This document shows, in pieces, positions 45,874 to 58,155 of a DNA stretch of 64,000 nucleotides. The position numbers were made by a program, and so were the translations under genes. The stretch is from Adineta ricciae (taxonomy: Eukaryota > Rotifera > Eurotatoria > Adinetida > Adinetidae). The stretch covers positions 1-64,000 of the forward strand of contig CAJNOJ010000058.1 of assembly GCA_905250025.1 (NCBI GenBank). The letters run 5' to 3'. Within the stretch, counting starts at the first letter, position 1; every line of letters begins with the position of its first letter. The notes under the pieces are model-generated. The model did not search any database. It was not told the origin of the DNA and saw only the letters and a list, made by a program, of their open reading frames with translations.

Positions 45874-46848
45874 TTAACTTCTTAAAGCTTCTAAACGTTT
45901 CTGCATTTCATCTTCTTCACTATCGACATCAACTGTCGGAAGTTTCAGTGGCTGATTATCAATCACAGGTGGTAGTTGGCTGACTTTTCCTGCAACAGAC
46001 AAAAACGCTTTCTGAGAGAAATCGTTCACGTTCATTGTTCTATTACCAGCAAGAATTTCGTTCAATATTTTATCCACTTCTTCGTCGGTTTCTTCTTCGA
46101 GGTCATTATTATCGGTAGCTGCATCGACAGCTTCATTCATCATTTCGCTCATAATACCCATCTGAAACGAAAAATGATGTTTGAAAATTTTTTTTCTCTC
46201 GAAACACTATGAAATATTTTCATACTTTGATTAGTTCTTTGGAAAATTGTTCGGAAATCGATTGAAATTGTTCAACTTTCATCAACTCTGCTAAGGAATG
46301 TGCAATTTGACTACTTGTTTGCATCACACCAGTTATTCTCACATTAGCTACACGATTCAATTCATAGATTTCAAACACAAATTTGCCTGTAGATTACTTA
46401 GTTGGCTTTTGACTGCACCATCGATCGTATCGAGATTAGCTTTCGCGGCGTATAGATTACTTTTATCGCGTTTAATTCTAAATATTTGACAAAAGATTAC
46501 ACTTTTCTGACAATAACTTATCTCTCTATTTACTTAACGACCGCTTTGGCTAATGTTCGAAGAGCGTCTTTGTTGTTGGTCATGGCATGTTTACGAATAT
46601 CGTTTGAAAGACGTAGAATCTCTCGGTCAGATTCTGTAAAAATGAAATTATGTAGGACAAGTCAATTGAATGACTCCCTTACGGTTAATTTGGCGATCTA
46701 ATTGTCGTTTTTCTTGTCGAATTTGTGTGCTAATTGCTCGCGACTGCAAAGGAAAAGATACAGATGAAAAAATTAAGAAAGAAAATCCCACCTGCTCACG
46801 AGCAATTTCATATGGGGTTCGTTTATCTTTTTTTCCGAAGAAACTCAT
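45874..46848 (-). CDS. CHMP3: CHMP3 (Vps24) ESCRT-III subunit
   Basis: Six exons on the minus strand from MSFFGKKDKRTPYEIARE (46848) to LEALRS and the stop at 45874, about 220 residues. A basic N-terminal membrane helix is followed by coiled-coil helices (IRQEKRQLDRQI, LRTLAKAVV, SNLYAAKANLD) and an acidic C terminus (NNDLEEETDEEVDKILNEI). The C terminus has a MIM-like EMQKRLEALRS for MIT-domain binding. ELIKMGIMSEMM and QLTNVRITGVM match CHMP3 more than CHMP2. It polymerises with CHMP4 and CHMP2 in endosomal sorting, abscission and membrane repair. The intron before TNVRITG was placed to restore frame. Confidence 0.88.
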
Positions 46849-47219
46849 GGAAATGTTTTTCTATTTGGCTAGATTTCGAAACCAATGAATGTTTATCGAA
46901 TGACGTTGACTGTCTCGCTTTTATACGATTATCTTATCTACAACCTAACAAAATTGTTTTTCCCTTTGCTGCTTGTTAGCGTTCTTATTTATTCTATGTT
47001 GTCATTTGATGAATAATTTCAGTTACAACTTACTCATTTCTGTTCGCTTTATTCACATTAGCATATCATACACTCTGCATTCTGGTAATGACATTGCTAA
47101 TTAAGAAAAAATCACTCCCTGAGAATTCTGAACATCTTTGAAAAAACTCCTCATGATTCTTCGTGTCAAAGTAGTCACGTTTTGTTTGTAATTTCCAGAT
47201 AAACCACTTTTCAACTTCA
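46849..47219. promoter_or_regulatory. Bidirectional promoter region, CHMP3 / PRXL2B
   Basis: 371 bases between two genes that start in opposite directions, presumably holding both promoters. A TTTCCAG just before 47201 may be a 5' UTR or trans-splice acceptor for the peroxiredoxin gene. No TATA box is clear. Confidence 0.4.
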
Positions 47220-47854
47220 ATGTCAGTCGATCAGTTGGATTCTGCTATTGGTGATACATTAGTAACACGTGTTACTGATAAGACCGATGTTCCGATTCGT
47301 TCGTTATATTCGAATCAACCTGTTGTTTTGATTTTTCTACGTCGTTTCGGTTGTCAACTATGTCGTTCGTATGCATTGAAATTAAGTAATGAATTACATC
47401 CTATTTTAAAAAAGAACAATATTGGTTTCGTCGGTATTGGACTGGAACAGTTTGGTTTAGAGGAATTTCAGCAAGGAAATTACTTTTCGGGCGATCTTTA
47501 TGTTGACGAAGGCAAGAAAACGTATCGTATCCTTGGCTTACCTTACCTAGGTTGGATAAAAGGCATTTCTGATATTTTCGCAAGTTCCACACGAACGTGG
47601 GACAACGAAACTAAAAAGATGGGTGTCACAGGAAACTTGAAAGGTGATGGCTTCCAGTTAGGTGCTACATATGTTGTCGGACCGAAAGATGGGAAAGTTT
47701 GGTTAGCTCATCCTCAGAAAGATTAGTAAGTAATTGATAAACTACATCGGATCAATGATTATATCATTCTGCATTTGTGTTTAGTGGTGATCATCCATCA
47801 ATCGACGAAATCGTCAAAACAATTCGAAATAACGTATCAGATTTTCGCGAATAA
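47220..47854 (+). CDS. PRXL2B: PRXL2B-like peroxiredoxin (prostamide/PGF synthase type)
   Basis: Two exons (47220 to about 47725, about 47786-47854) give about 190 residues, near the usual 198. The thioredoxin-like fold has VVLIFLRRFGCQLCRSYAL with the CxxC active motif, then GFVGIGLEQFGLEEFQQGNY, LYVDEGKKTYRILG and GNLKGDGFQLGATYVVG. PRXL2B reduces prostamide and PGH2 with thioredoxin; related PRXL2A acts in redox control. The strong RRFGCxxCR and GNL-GD motifs favour PRXL2B, though the natural substrate in an invertebrate is uncertain. Confidence 0.9.
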
Positions 47855-48398
47855 AGTTGTTATCATTTTAAATCGCTTTTATGCAATAAAATTTGATCTT
47901 CGTCTATCTGATAAGATGAAAGATATAGATCATTTTGAAAGAAATACATTCATCATCATTTATTCGAAAGAACTGAATGCATCACTTCAACAGAATTTAT
48001 TAATATTATATTCACACTATGATGCCAAATTCAGAAAAGACGACCAACGTCACTATTGATGTATGCTACATGATTTCTAAACGAAAATAAAACACGACGA
48101 CGTGAATCACTTCACATATTCTGAGTCGAGGGCGAACATGTTCCTTCCTCCATCCTTTTTTTTATGTCGTCGACATTGATGCACACTTCAGTCTTGACGT
48201 GACTTATTCTTATTATTGCAATAGAGCTATGTAAGGTTGACAGAACGTTAAAGGATATTTATTTGTGAAAAATGACTAAAGCTTCCATTTTGGCCCTTTG
48301 GTTTTTCGAGATTACAGAATAAAAGAAAATTGTTTCTTCCATAAAAATTCGACGAGACATGTAGACATGCTTGATTATCATTCACGATCGATGACTAT
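47855..48398. other. Convergent 3' spacer
   Basis: 3' flanks of PRXL2B and of the minus-strand Pmp3 gene, with AATAAA at about 48080. No gene seen. Confidence 0.45.
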
Positions 48399-48701
48399 TC
48401 ATTCTGTACGGTTACTCCAAATAAGCCAGAGAGCATGAATACAGCCAGGTAGAACACCAAGAATAGTAAGAAGACTAAACAGAAGAACAAAAAGCGATTG
48501 ATAGTAAAATTGCTTCATCTAATTCAAAAGTCGACTATACATGTTTAAAAAGAAATGGGATGTACATCCAACTTTTAACAAGGCAGCAACTGGTGGCAAC
48601 AAAATGGCCAAAATTGTCAATAGGCTAAAAATAGAAAGATCAACCAGTAGAGGATGAATCACTCGCTTCAATTGAACTTACAGGGTACCGCAACAGCCCA
48701 T
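48399..48701 (-). CDS. Pmp3/UPF0057 stress-responsive membrane peptide
   Basis: Three exons on the minus strand encode about 60 residues. Exon 1 (MGCCGT) is 48701-48682, and the other exons splice to the TGA at 48399. The two-helix core is LLTILAILLPPVAALLKVG, then CTSHFFLNILLTILGVLPG and CIHALWLIW. MGCCG suggests N-myristoylation plus palmitoylation. Family members are small plasma-membrane proteolipids affecting membrane potential and salt or cold tolerance in fungi, plants and nematodes. The frame was recovered only after splicing; it is too short for a simple ORF search. It is divergent from a second copy at 49809. Confidence 0.85.
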
Positions 48702-49808
48702 TTTGAACTAAAACTATTTTTCTAACGATTCGAATATCTTTTATCTGAAAGAGATTACAATGTAACTGTCCTTGATAAATAAAAACTGATCACATCGAAT
48801 CTATATTCAAATACGTGTGATAATGCTTACTGCATCATCAAATGACTATTTTTCTCTTTTCTCATTCTGTTTTTTTTTCTATTCTTATTACCGCGTTTTG
48901 GCATCGGATCAAACCCTTCGCCCTCACATATATAATCGACGACATATTCAATTCGCAATGTAAGTATTCGTCCATTTGCGCATCGAAGTACACGTATCAG
49001 TATGAATAGCTAGACAGACTGTACCCTGTTTTCATTAATCATAGAATAATTTCTGGCGAAAAATTATCGATCGTTTCGTAGCGATAATAACATGCTAAAA
49101 GTGATTGCGACCGTCTTATATTTAGTAAAGATTTTTCTACTTGAACTGCTCCTTTTCCACAAAAGAATAGTGTTAACTTTTGCCGTTCTTTTTCTTTTTA
49201 AGAAGAAAAACGAGATTTTCTATTAAGAACATTGTTAGCGGCGGTAATAAGTAATACTCTTCTTTTTTCTCTCTTTTTTTGCGATGAAATTCTTCTCAGG
49301 TCAATCAGTACATTACGTATGGAATTTTCGAAGTCTTGTTCAAAAGATATGACTTGAAAAACGTCATATTAGTTGATTTTCTCTCTTTTATTTTCTTCTT
49401 TGTGTGCATCGATTATTTTGGTAGCTAAGCAAACGAATGATTGATTGAGACGAAACGAGAGAAAAACCGACTCATGGAGCATATGTAATCGTATTACAAA
49501 TATCGAGTACTGTAGTTTTGTCGTCATACATGGGCGTCTGCCGTATATATCCATTTGTCCTTTTTCCTGCTCAGTACATAATACGAGAAATATTTTTGTA
49601 TCAGTATATACCAATATAATAATTGGTGTTTTTATATTTCGCTCTACTCATTAGATGCGTAGACTTACAGATAAACATAAATTATCATCAACGAATAGTA
49701 CGGGGTATAAAAACACTGATTCTCTTTACGTGTTTGTCATTTTTTTCAAGTTCCATACTATTATTTCAGATAAACTAGCGTTCTCCTCACCGATCGATTT
49801 TGTCTATC
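48702..49808. other. Shared upstream region of two divergent Pmp3 genes
   Basis: 1.1 kb between the two Pmp3-family starts with no open frame of note; likely promoters for both. Nothing else recognised. Confidence 0.45.
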
Positions 49809-50044
49809 ATGGGCGACATAATTGGCAATCTTCTTTTATCCATTTTGGCTATTATTTTGCCACCAGTTGCTGCTATTATCAAAGTAAAAATCCGAATTCA
49901 TTAAATCATGATTTTACTTAAACACTTCTGTTCATTTAGGTTGGATGTACAACACATTTTTGGATTAATTTGTTGTTAACTCTACTCGGTTGGTTACCTG
50001 GTTGTATTCATGCATTATGGCTTATCTGGGCCGGTTCAGTCTAA
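49809..50044 (+). CDS. Pmp3/UPF0057 stress-responsive membrane peptide
   Basis: Two exons (49809-49883, 49940-50044) encode 59 residues: MGDIIGNLLLSILAIILPP, then VAAIIKVGCTTHFWINLLL, TLLGWLPGCIHALWLIW. Both family helices and the GCxTxFxIN turn are intact. The intron after AIIK falls at the KVGCT junction. With the gene at 48399-48701 it forms a head-to-head pair of paralogues. Role as for that gene: a plasma-membrane proteolipid linked to ion and stress tolerance. Confidence 0.9.
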
Positions 50045-50185
50045 TTATATACAATTCTATTGAACAAATCATAAACTGAAAAGAAACATTTGTTTCTCTG
50101 TTACTTTTTTCTTTATTACTAATGTATCTTAAATCCAGCAAAAACTTTCTTATACATATAAAAGAAAAAGAAAAACCGACACTGT

Positions 50186-50794
50186 CTAATAGTATTGGCC
50201 GTATTGCGCATCTTGATCATGATAAGGAAGTTGCTGTTGTGGTGCTGCTGCTCGTGCTAAACCGGGTGGTCGTTGCATTGCTTGTTGTGCTTGTATTCTC
50301 CATTGATCCGTAAAATTTTGTCCACTTGGAGGAGCACCGCGACGCTTTGTTTCATGTCGATACTGTCCAGTAGCTGGATCACGAGTTCGCTCGATAATTT
50401 CTCCATGGTCGCCAACGAAATATCCTACTTGCATGCGATCGATGCCACGATCTGGATCGCGTAGGGCTTTTTTCGTTTGCCAGATGCCACCAGGTCCCAT
50501 TCGACGCTCGTCATGGGCTTGAACAATATGTGGACGACCATCTGGTCCACGAGATATTTGTGTCACATTCATCGAACTTATACCGAAAATTTTCACTCCT
50601 GAATCACCAGAGCTTATATTTGCCAATGAAGAAACACCGTCTACACTCGGTCCATTTTGTATCATATCATTCATCATTCGATTTGCGATGCCGAGAAATG
50701 AACGAAATATATCTCCGTCACTGCTTTCATTGAAGACAGCTCTATCAACAACTGCGCCGTTGTTCGAATTATACTGCTGAATTGGATACGACAT
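50186..50794 (-). CDS. MLF: Myeloid leukemia factor (MLF) family protein
   Basis: A single-exon 202-residue protein. The MLF core is at about residues 70-150: GISSMNVTQISRGPDGRPHI, RRMGPGGIWQTKKALRDPDR and QVGYFVGDHGEIIERTRD. The N terminus has a predicted helix (FLGIANRMMNDMIQNG) and the C terminus is Gln/Ala/Tyr-rich and disordered. MLF proteins shuttle between nucleus and cytoplasm, bind chaperones and transcription factors such as Runx in flies, and help with protein quality control. The 3' end lies about 140 bases from the Pmp3 gene on the opposite strand. Confidence 0.9.
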   Translation of the reverse strand: MSYPIQQYNSNNGAVVDRAVFNESSDGDIFRSFLGIANRMMNDMIQNGPSVDGVSSLANISSGDSGVKIFGISSMNVTQISRGPDGRPHIVQAHDERRMGPGGIWQTKKALRDPDRGIDRMQVGYFVGDHGEIIERTRDPATGQYRHETKRRGAPPSGQNFTDQWRIQAQQAMQRPPGLARAAAPQQQLPYHDQDAQYGQYY

Positions 50795-51859
50795 GCTAAT
50801 TTTTCAAAAGGAAAATATCTTGCACTTATGGATTCTATACGTTTGTATATATATTATTAACTTTCGTTGTAATGACGAAAAAAGGGTATTTTTATTACTT
50901 GAAACTTAGAGAATGAATGAATAATCATCGAGAATGATCGATGGTTATACTTGAATGATTTTACAACGCTTTGTTATTTTATTTTTGACGTGTTTATTCC
51001 GTATTTAATGTGAAAAACGATTTTAACGGGTGAAAGACAGAAGAAAAGTGATTGGATTCTTCATGGAACAACGTGAAAACTCATCGATTTAAATAGAAGT
51101 CTTGACATCGTAGCATTTTCATACTTGCAGTTTTTTTTAATATCATTTTAAATGACTCTAATCCTCTTTTACTGTTGTTTAATCCTCGGTAATATTCACC
51201 TTGAGACGGAAAGACAATAATATTTATTGAAGTCGTTTTGCCTCTAATCTATCATTTCAACTGGCAAATTATAATGAATAAACAGTAGAGAGACGATCGA
51301 TTATCCAATAGCGTTATCTCGATGTTTGGACTATACGATCCCAGACTAATAAAATACATTTTCTTCGAAAGATAATGAAACTTCGAAGAAAATTGGTTTG
51401 TATTCAATTAGTTTTCATTGTGAAATTCCTATCAGAACAAAAACAATATTTTCGTTCCTTATTTTTATTGAATCGTTCACAAATAATATTGAAACATATC
51501 TCGAATTGATGCATATCTTGCCGTTCTCGTGTCAAGATTCGCTTTCACTCTTTCCCTTTGACATATGTGCAAAGAAAAAAAAGTGATGCAGCGTTCATTT
51601 GGAACTAACACTGGTGACGCATCGGCAAGCCTACTGCGCTCTTCATTCATCGCGCGCTTTTTTTTCCTTTTCTATCGCGCGAGAGCGGACGGATGAAATA
51701 ATCCACGTTCGTCGTTCTTTTCTCTTCCTTTCTTCGCTATTCGTAACATCGCGCAGCATACGCACGCACCCCGACACGCACATCTATAGACAGAAGAAAA
51801 AGGACGACGATAGAGGCACTACTAGTAAACAAAGTGTCAATTGATTTGAAAAAAAAAAC
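50795..51859. other. MLF / SMARCC divergent upstream region
   Basis: About 1 kb with no supported coding exon. 51600-51830 is more GC-rich (GCGCGC, CGAGAGCGGACGG) than its surroundings, as a promoter or 5' leader might be. I looked here for the missing N-terminal exons of SMARCC (MarR-like, BRCT, chromodomain) and found none. Confidence 0.5.
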
Positions 51860-54790
51860 ATGGTAAAATAAGTAAATGCAATAATTTGAATACTATTCGA
51901 TTCTTTTAGCTTGTTCCGGAACGTAATCCATCGACACCAGTTTCAGCTAGCAATTCAAAAAAACGTTCGACACTGACTAAACAAAGAAAGTAAATATATG
52001 TCGTATTGATTTTCAAAACAAGAGAGAAATACCGAATATTTTACATGAATTCAGGTCAAAAAAAGTTCGCAGCGATTTCGATGATAACGATTTATCCAAA
52101 GATGGTGAAAACTCTTTGTCTCAGTCAATTTTCGAAGAATCGACTTCATCAAAAAATCGTAAATCTCAATTTTCCACAACTTTCAATTAATACATTGTCA
52201 TTTTTCTTTCGCTATAGAATTAATTGGACAGAAAATAACTGATTCTCAAATACCACGTGGAGCTGTTCTCACTGATTTGAATGATGAAGGCGATGATAAT
52301 ATTGACGATCAACAAATTCAAGGTGATTCGTATCAAATTAAAAAGTTTAATGAACCCGAAGCCTGTGAACAAACTCATCATATAATAATTCCAAGTTATT
52401 CAGCTTGGTTTGATTACAATGCGATTAACGCTATTGAAAAACGTGCACTAATCGAATTTTTCAATGGAAAAAATCGATCGAAAACGCCTGAAATGTAAAT
52501 TTTGAGTTGTCGATCATTTCTGCGAATTCATCACTGTTCGTTCGTTCTTTCTTTGTATTGTAGTTATATGGCATATCGGAATTTTATGATTGATACTTAC
52601 CGTTTGAATCCGAATGAATATTTATCAATTACTGCATGTCGAAGAAACCTGGCTGGTGATGTTTGTGCCATAATGCGAATTCACGCATTTTTGGAACAAT
52701 GGGGATTGATTAATTATCAAACAGACGCAGATCTTCGTCCAACGCCAATGGGACATCCGTCAACATCGCACTTTTCGATGCTTGGAGATCCAGCTTCGGG
52801 TTTAGCAGCTTCTAAAGTAGGTGCAATGATGAGATTTGTTTTCAATGATTGATCGATTTGAAATTTCTTCTGAATAGACGAATACAGCAAGTAAACAGAT
52901 TGCAGATTTAAAGCAAGAAGCGAAACGTGAAGAACGTGATGTTGAAAGTACATTAGGTCTGAGAACGGATCAATATAATAAAAAACTTAATCTAGTAAGT
53001 TTCAATTTGTAATACAAAGAAAAGTTCAATTTCATACTCGTTCGTTTGTAGAATACGAAAACAAAAGCAAAAGATTGGTCAGATCAGGAAATTCTTCTAT
53101 TACTTGAAGGTAAAACATCGAACTGATCTGTGCTTTGTTCTCTCAAAGGACATCTTTGTTTAAGGCTTGGAAATGTACAAAGACGATTGGAATAAAGTTT
53201 GTGAACATGTTGGAACTCGCACACAAGATGAATGTATTTTGAAATTTCTTCAATTGCCCATCGAAGATCCATACTTAGAAGGCAATGGCACTGCATCAGG
53301 TCCACTTGCTTATCCAGCTATACCATTTAGTCAAAGTGGTAATCCTGTTATGTCAACTGTTGCATTTCTAGCATCAGTTGTCGACCCACGTGTTGCCAGT
53401 GCGGCAGCCAAAGCTGCATTAGAAGAATTCTCTAAAACTCATGAAACAATATCAGCAACTACAGATGAGACGACGAAAGAGACTACTGAAGCGACTACTG
53501 TTGAACAATCAACCGACTTGAATAGTAATGAACATGAAGATTCATCTAAAATCAAACAAGAAAAAGTCGATGTCAATGAATCGGATGAAAGTAAAAAAAT
53601 GGAAGTCAATGATACGGAAGAACCTCAAGTAACAAACAATGATGAATCAACAACAGCATCATCATCATCATCTACTATTCCAAAACCGACAACAAACACG
53701 GATCAACAAGATCCTAGAAAATTATTAGCAGCAGAAATCAATGACAAAGATATTAAAGCAGCAGCAGCTAGCGCCTTAGCGGCCGCTTCTGTCAAAGCTA
53801 AAGTAAGTCTCTTCAGATCGAAAGATATCATATTAATGATCGTTGCTTGAAATTTCAGTATCTAGCTTCAATTGAAGAACGAAAAATCAAATCTCTAGTA
53901 GCACAAGTTGTTGAAATGCAAATAAAGAAACTGGAAATCAAACTGAAACATTTCGAAGAACTAGAATCCATAATGGACCGCGAACGTGAAATGATTGAAC
54001 TTCAACGGCAACAGTTATTGCAAGAAAGACAACAATATCAATTTGAATACGTTAAAGCCTCGGAACATAAACATCGACAAACTTTGGAAACTTTCAACGA
54101 TAAGTCATCACCGTTACCACCAGCATCCAATGTTACGAATGGAAACGACACACATATGCAAAGTGAAGAATCAATGGAATCACAACAAAGCGATAGTAAG
54201 GACTTAACTTTGAACTTGATTTAGCTAAGCATCTGTTCTTGTTTCTTTAGGTTCACCTGCACACATGTTGTTGAGAAATGAAGGTAAACTATAATACTTT
54301 TTCTGCTCGCTTCATTCATGCTTTTTTTCGATCGGTTGAACTGCATGTTAGAAATCTAGTTTTAAAATCAATTGACATGTATAATGTGCTCTCTCGCTGG
54401 TTAGGATATACAAATGAGCATTGGAAAAAAAAAACAAATTTATGCTCCTAAAACCAACATTTACTTGAGTCTAGTCTAATGCTTATACATAATATCTATT
54501 ATTTCCGTGTCAGTTGTCTTTCTATTATTCATGTGACGTTGATCTTCTATCGTTTTTTCTATTCTTCAATGATCCACTTGGGATAAATCAGAATTGAGCG
54601 AGAGAAAACGTTAATACATGTATTGTTATTGTGGATTCGATGTGACGGAATATCTTTTTTTCCAATTTCAGGCAATACAGTAGAAACCTCCTCTCATCCA
54701 AATGAAAAAATGCATCTGGAAAGTGCTGGTGAAAATGGTGACGATTCCAATAATATGTCTTCACTTACAGAAAATGATACGATCAATTAA
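51860..54790 (+). CDS. SMARCC: SMARCC (BAF155/170, Moira) lacking the N-terminal module
   Basis: About ten exons with phases that agree. The predicted protein starts [20 protein letters not shown], the basic linker that in other animals precedes the SWIRM domain. Then come SWIRM ([39 protein letters not shown]), SANT ([12 protein letters not shown] spliced to [15 protein letters not shown]) and the [20 protein letters not shown] region with [19 protein letters not shown]. An acidic Ser/Thr-rich insert precedes a coiled coil ([36 protein letters not shown]). This is a scaffold of SWI/SNF (BAF) remodellers. The usual MarR-like, BRCT and chromo part of about 400 residues is not found upstream. 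The intron before the last exon is about 380 bases. Confidence 0.9.
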
Positions 54791-55607
<817 letters not shown>

Positions 55608-55659
55608 CTCACATATTCTAGGAGATCTTCGCGAACAGTATCATCTGTAAAAACAATGT

Positions 55660-56020
55660 GTACTTTCTCCTAAATATTTTATTTATTAATCAGTCATCTC
55701 TATCACTAACTGCAGATTACCGTCTATATAGTCTTTTAGTATTGTAATCTAGATTGTCTTGTTTTCTTTGCTGAAATAAACATAGAACATTGTAGGATAA
55801 AAATATTAATCTAATCACACGCTACTAATAATACTAAACATGGACTACAAAATAAGAAGAAATGGGGTGAACTATATTGGAATGAATGCTTGTGCACAAA
55901 TGAGCGAGAAAGGAGGAAATTTATAGGAGCACATGTTTGTGTAATTGACATGTTAAGTCGATGGGTATGGTATTGGAGCGATTGAGTGAATGAGAAAAGA
56001 ATTAAATTTCACTCCTGTTC
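55660..56020 (-). pseudogene. Tandem copy of the GPI-protein gene with its CDS deleted
   Basis: 55660-55855 matches the 3' flank of the gene at 56961-57440 (compare 56861-57005), and 55874-56020 matches its 5' flank (57440-57590). The two flanks meet with only about 25 bases between them where the coding sequence of about 450 bases should be. The start codon trace survives but is mutated (ATGGTTCAC to ATAGTTCAC on the minus strand). The TATA-like element is kept (TATAAATTT). Confidence 0.8.
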
Positions 56021-56860
56021 ATAAAGACTTTGTCTGTAACTTTCAAGTCAACAAAAGGTGTGTGCAATATCGAAAAACATACATGTAACGTTATAACTTG
56101 AAACTTAAATTCAATTATCACGTCAATTATTCTAGATTTAGTTTGGCTTACATGTACAGATCTAGAAGGATGTTTTTAACAGGTTAATTACATTATGAAA
56201 ACGCGCAAAAGAATTCCTATGAAGTTTTAATACGATAGGAGTAATATTCGTAGAAATTATAGATTGGCGTTGATATCGAGATTGTTAAAAACATATTTGT
56301 TTTCAATGTGAGTCTGGCTTGGTGGGGCGTGTTGACCGGTAAGAATTGGATAGTTTTCAAAAACAGCGCGATGTTTGTAGTATTATGCTAGTGTATGAAT
56401 TGTCATTCACTATCTGAGACACGTAAGAATGTGATACCTATACTAAAAAAAACATGTTTTATATCGGCCCATGGGCGTCTGCGTACATAGCGTATGATTT
56501 GAAGCCTTGTGTAAGTAAGATGATAAAGTAGAACTCAATTGGAATACTGGAATAGTTAAAGTTAAATTTCGAGTTTAACACTATGGTCACACATCAACAT
56601 TGATAGTCAGATGGAATTGACCACTTGTTATGTCTATTTGTTATGTGTCTTTAAAGAGCAACTCAATGAAAGAAGAGGATTTATTAGGTTCTGGTGTTGG
56701 TCAACCTTCGCCCAATCCATAAATCCAATATGAATATGGTCAATCAATTTATCAAGAAAATACGGAACCATGTTGACCATCCGTATGACAAATTAAATGA
56801 TGCTACAGTTGGTTGAATTAGGCGTATATCATGATTATTGTTTATTCGAATATATATACT
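56021..56860. other. Spacer between the tandem copies
   Basis: No gene supported in this 840-base stretch; low-complexity open frames only. Confidence 0.45.
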
Positions 56861-56960
56861 TTCTCATAAACATTTTATTTATTAATCAGTCATTTCTGTC
56901 ACTAATCACTAACTGCAGATCATCACTCATGATCTTCGTTGAAATAAAAACAACATCAAT

Positions 56961-57440
56961 CTAATGATATGCCACTAATGATGATAATAATAGACTACAA
57001 ATGAGTAAAACAAAACGAACAGTTGTTGTCAATGTAGCCGACGACGCGCTTGGTGACATCTTCTCATCAAGACATGAGCCAGAAACACAACGAAGTCTTG
57101 TGGCGCAAACAACACCACGCGGATGTTGACATTTCAAATCAGCTACGCGACTTTTGCTATTCCACAAGCCTTTGCAACGATTTTGATTGAGAACTAAGTC
57201 CAATCGATTGTTTCCTGATGTTCCAACACCCACTTGAGTGACACCAAAACGAACAGCAAACGATGATTTTTGCTGATCCAGTATGAATGGTCCGTTTGGT
57301 TCGCATTTTTCCGTTGGCGATGTGCACTCACATGCATCGATGATATAGATTCCCTTCAAGTTTTCACCCGAGATGGATGATAGGATGGTTAAAATGATAA
57401 GAGAAAGGATAGGAAGACAGGTGACATTCGAGTGAACCAT
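56961..57440 (-). CDS. Secreted Cys-rich, probably GPI-anchored protein
   Basis: An intronless 159-residue frame. N-terminal signal peptide MVHSNVTCLPILSLIILTIL. The mature part has Cys pairs (CECTSPTEKCEPNG, NRCKGLWNSK, LKCQHPRGVVCATRLRCVSG) that suggest four disulfides. The end has a small-residue patch (SPSASSATLTT) and a hydrophobic tail VRFVLLICSLLLSSLVAY with no charged residue after it, as in a GPI signal. I know no family. A TATA box lies about 45 bases upstream of the ATG, and a tandem duplicate without CDS lies downstream. Confidence 0.7.
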   Translation of the reverse strand: MVHSNVTCLPILSLIILTILSSISGENLKGIYIIDACECTSPTEKCEPNGPFILDQQKSSFAVRFGVTQVGVGTSGNNRLDLVLNQNRCKGLWNSKSRVADLKCQHPRGVVCATRLRCVSGSCLDEKMSPSASSATLTTTVRFVLLICSLLLSSLVAYH

Positions 57441-57482
57441 GTTGGAATGAATACTTGTGTAGAAATGGACGTGAAAGGAGGA

Positions 57483-57490
57483 TATTTATA
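57483..57490 (-). promoter_or_regulatory. TATA box of the GPI-protein gene
   Basis: On the minus strand CTCCTATAAATATCC lies about 45 bases from the start codon. The same block is kept, with one change, in the CDS-less copy at about 55914-55925. Confidence 0.55.
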
Positions 57491-58155
57491 GGAGCACGTG
57501 TTTATGTAATTGAGATTTTAAGCTGGTGGATTTGATGTACAACTGAAGCGATTGAATGAGTAGAAAAGAATTTTATTTCATTTTTATTCGAAACGAGTAT
57601 ATTGATTATGCTTATGTATTGATAAGAAAGATTTGTAATCAGATACAGACAAGAAGAGAAAACTTTATTAATTGATTCTATATATGATCATGTTTGAAGA
57701 GTAGGCATTATTCAACCGAAGTTTTTTTCTATTCTTTTTTTAAGCCTTGATTATGACCTGGAGCTAATTTTAGTTTATGAAAACAAAATCTAATCGAAGC
57801 ATTGTGAATTCAAATTCGAAAGAGTGAGGAAAGCAAAACAAGATAGATGTGACTTTTCGTCATCATTCATTGTCGCTAATGAATAGAAATAACAAAGCTT
57901 AATCATAAATGTTCACAGTTCATATGGCGAAAAATATCCGTGACCAGTCGATGTGCACGCACTGACTGAATGACCTTATTATGTGGACACATACAAGAGG
58001 GTCACTTTCTTTATACACATACATATATAGATGTGTTCTTTCTGTTTCTGCTCGATTGGTCACGCAGTTAACGCTCTTTTCCATTTCTGTTTCTTTCGAT
58101 TATTCTTGCAAACAAACCAAGACTAAATTCGTTCGCTATCATCACAATTTCAACA
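57491..58155. other. Divergent upstream region, GPI gene / Amt1
   Basis: No gene supported. The open frame at 57981-58223 overlaps the transporter start and lacks features. Confidence 0.45.

Noticed and set aside
46370-46430. Non-canonical GC donor in CHMP3
   Set aside because: An upstream GT donor gives the right phase and restores SQLTNVRITGVM, so no unusual splice site is needed.
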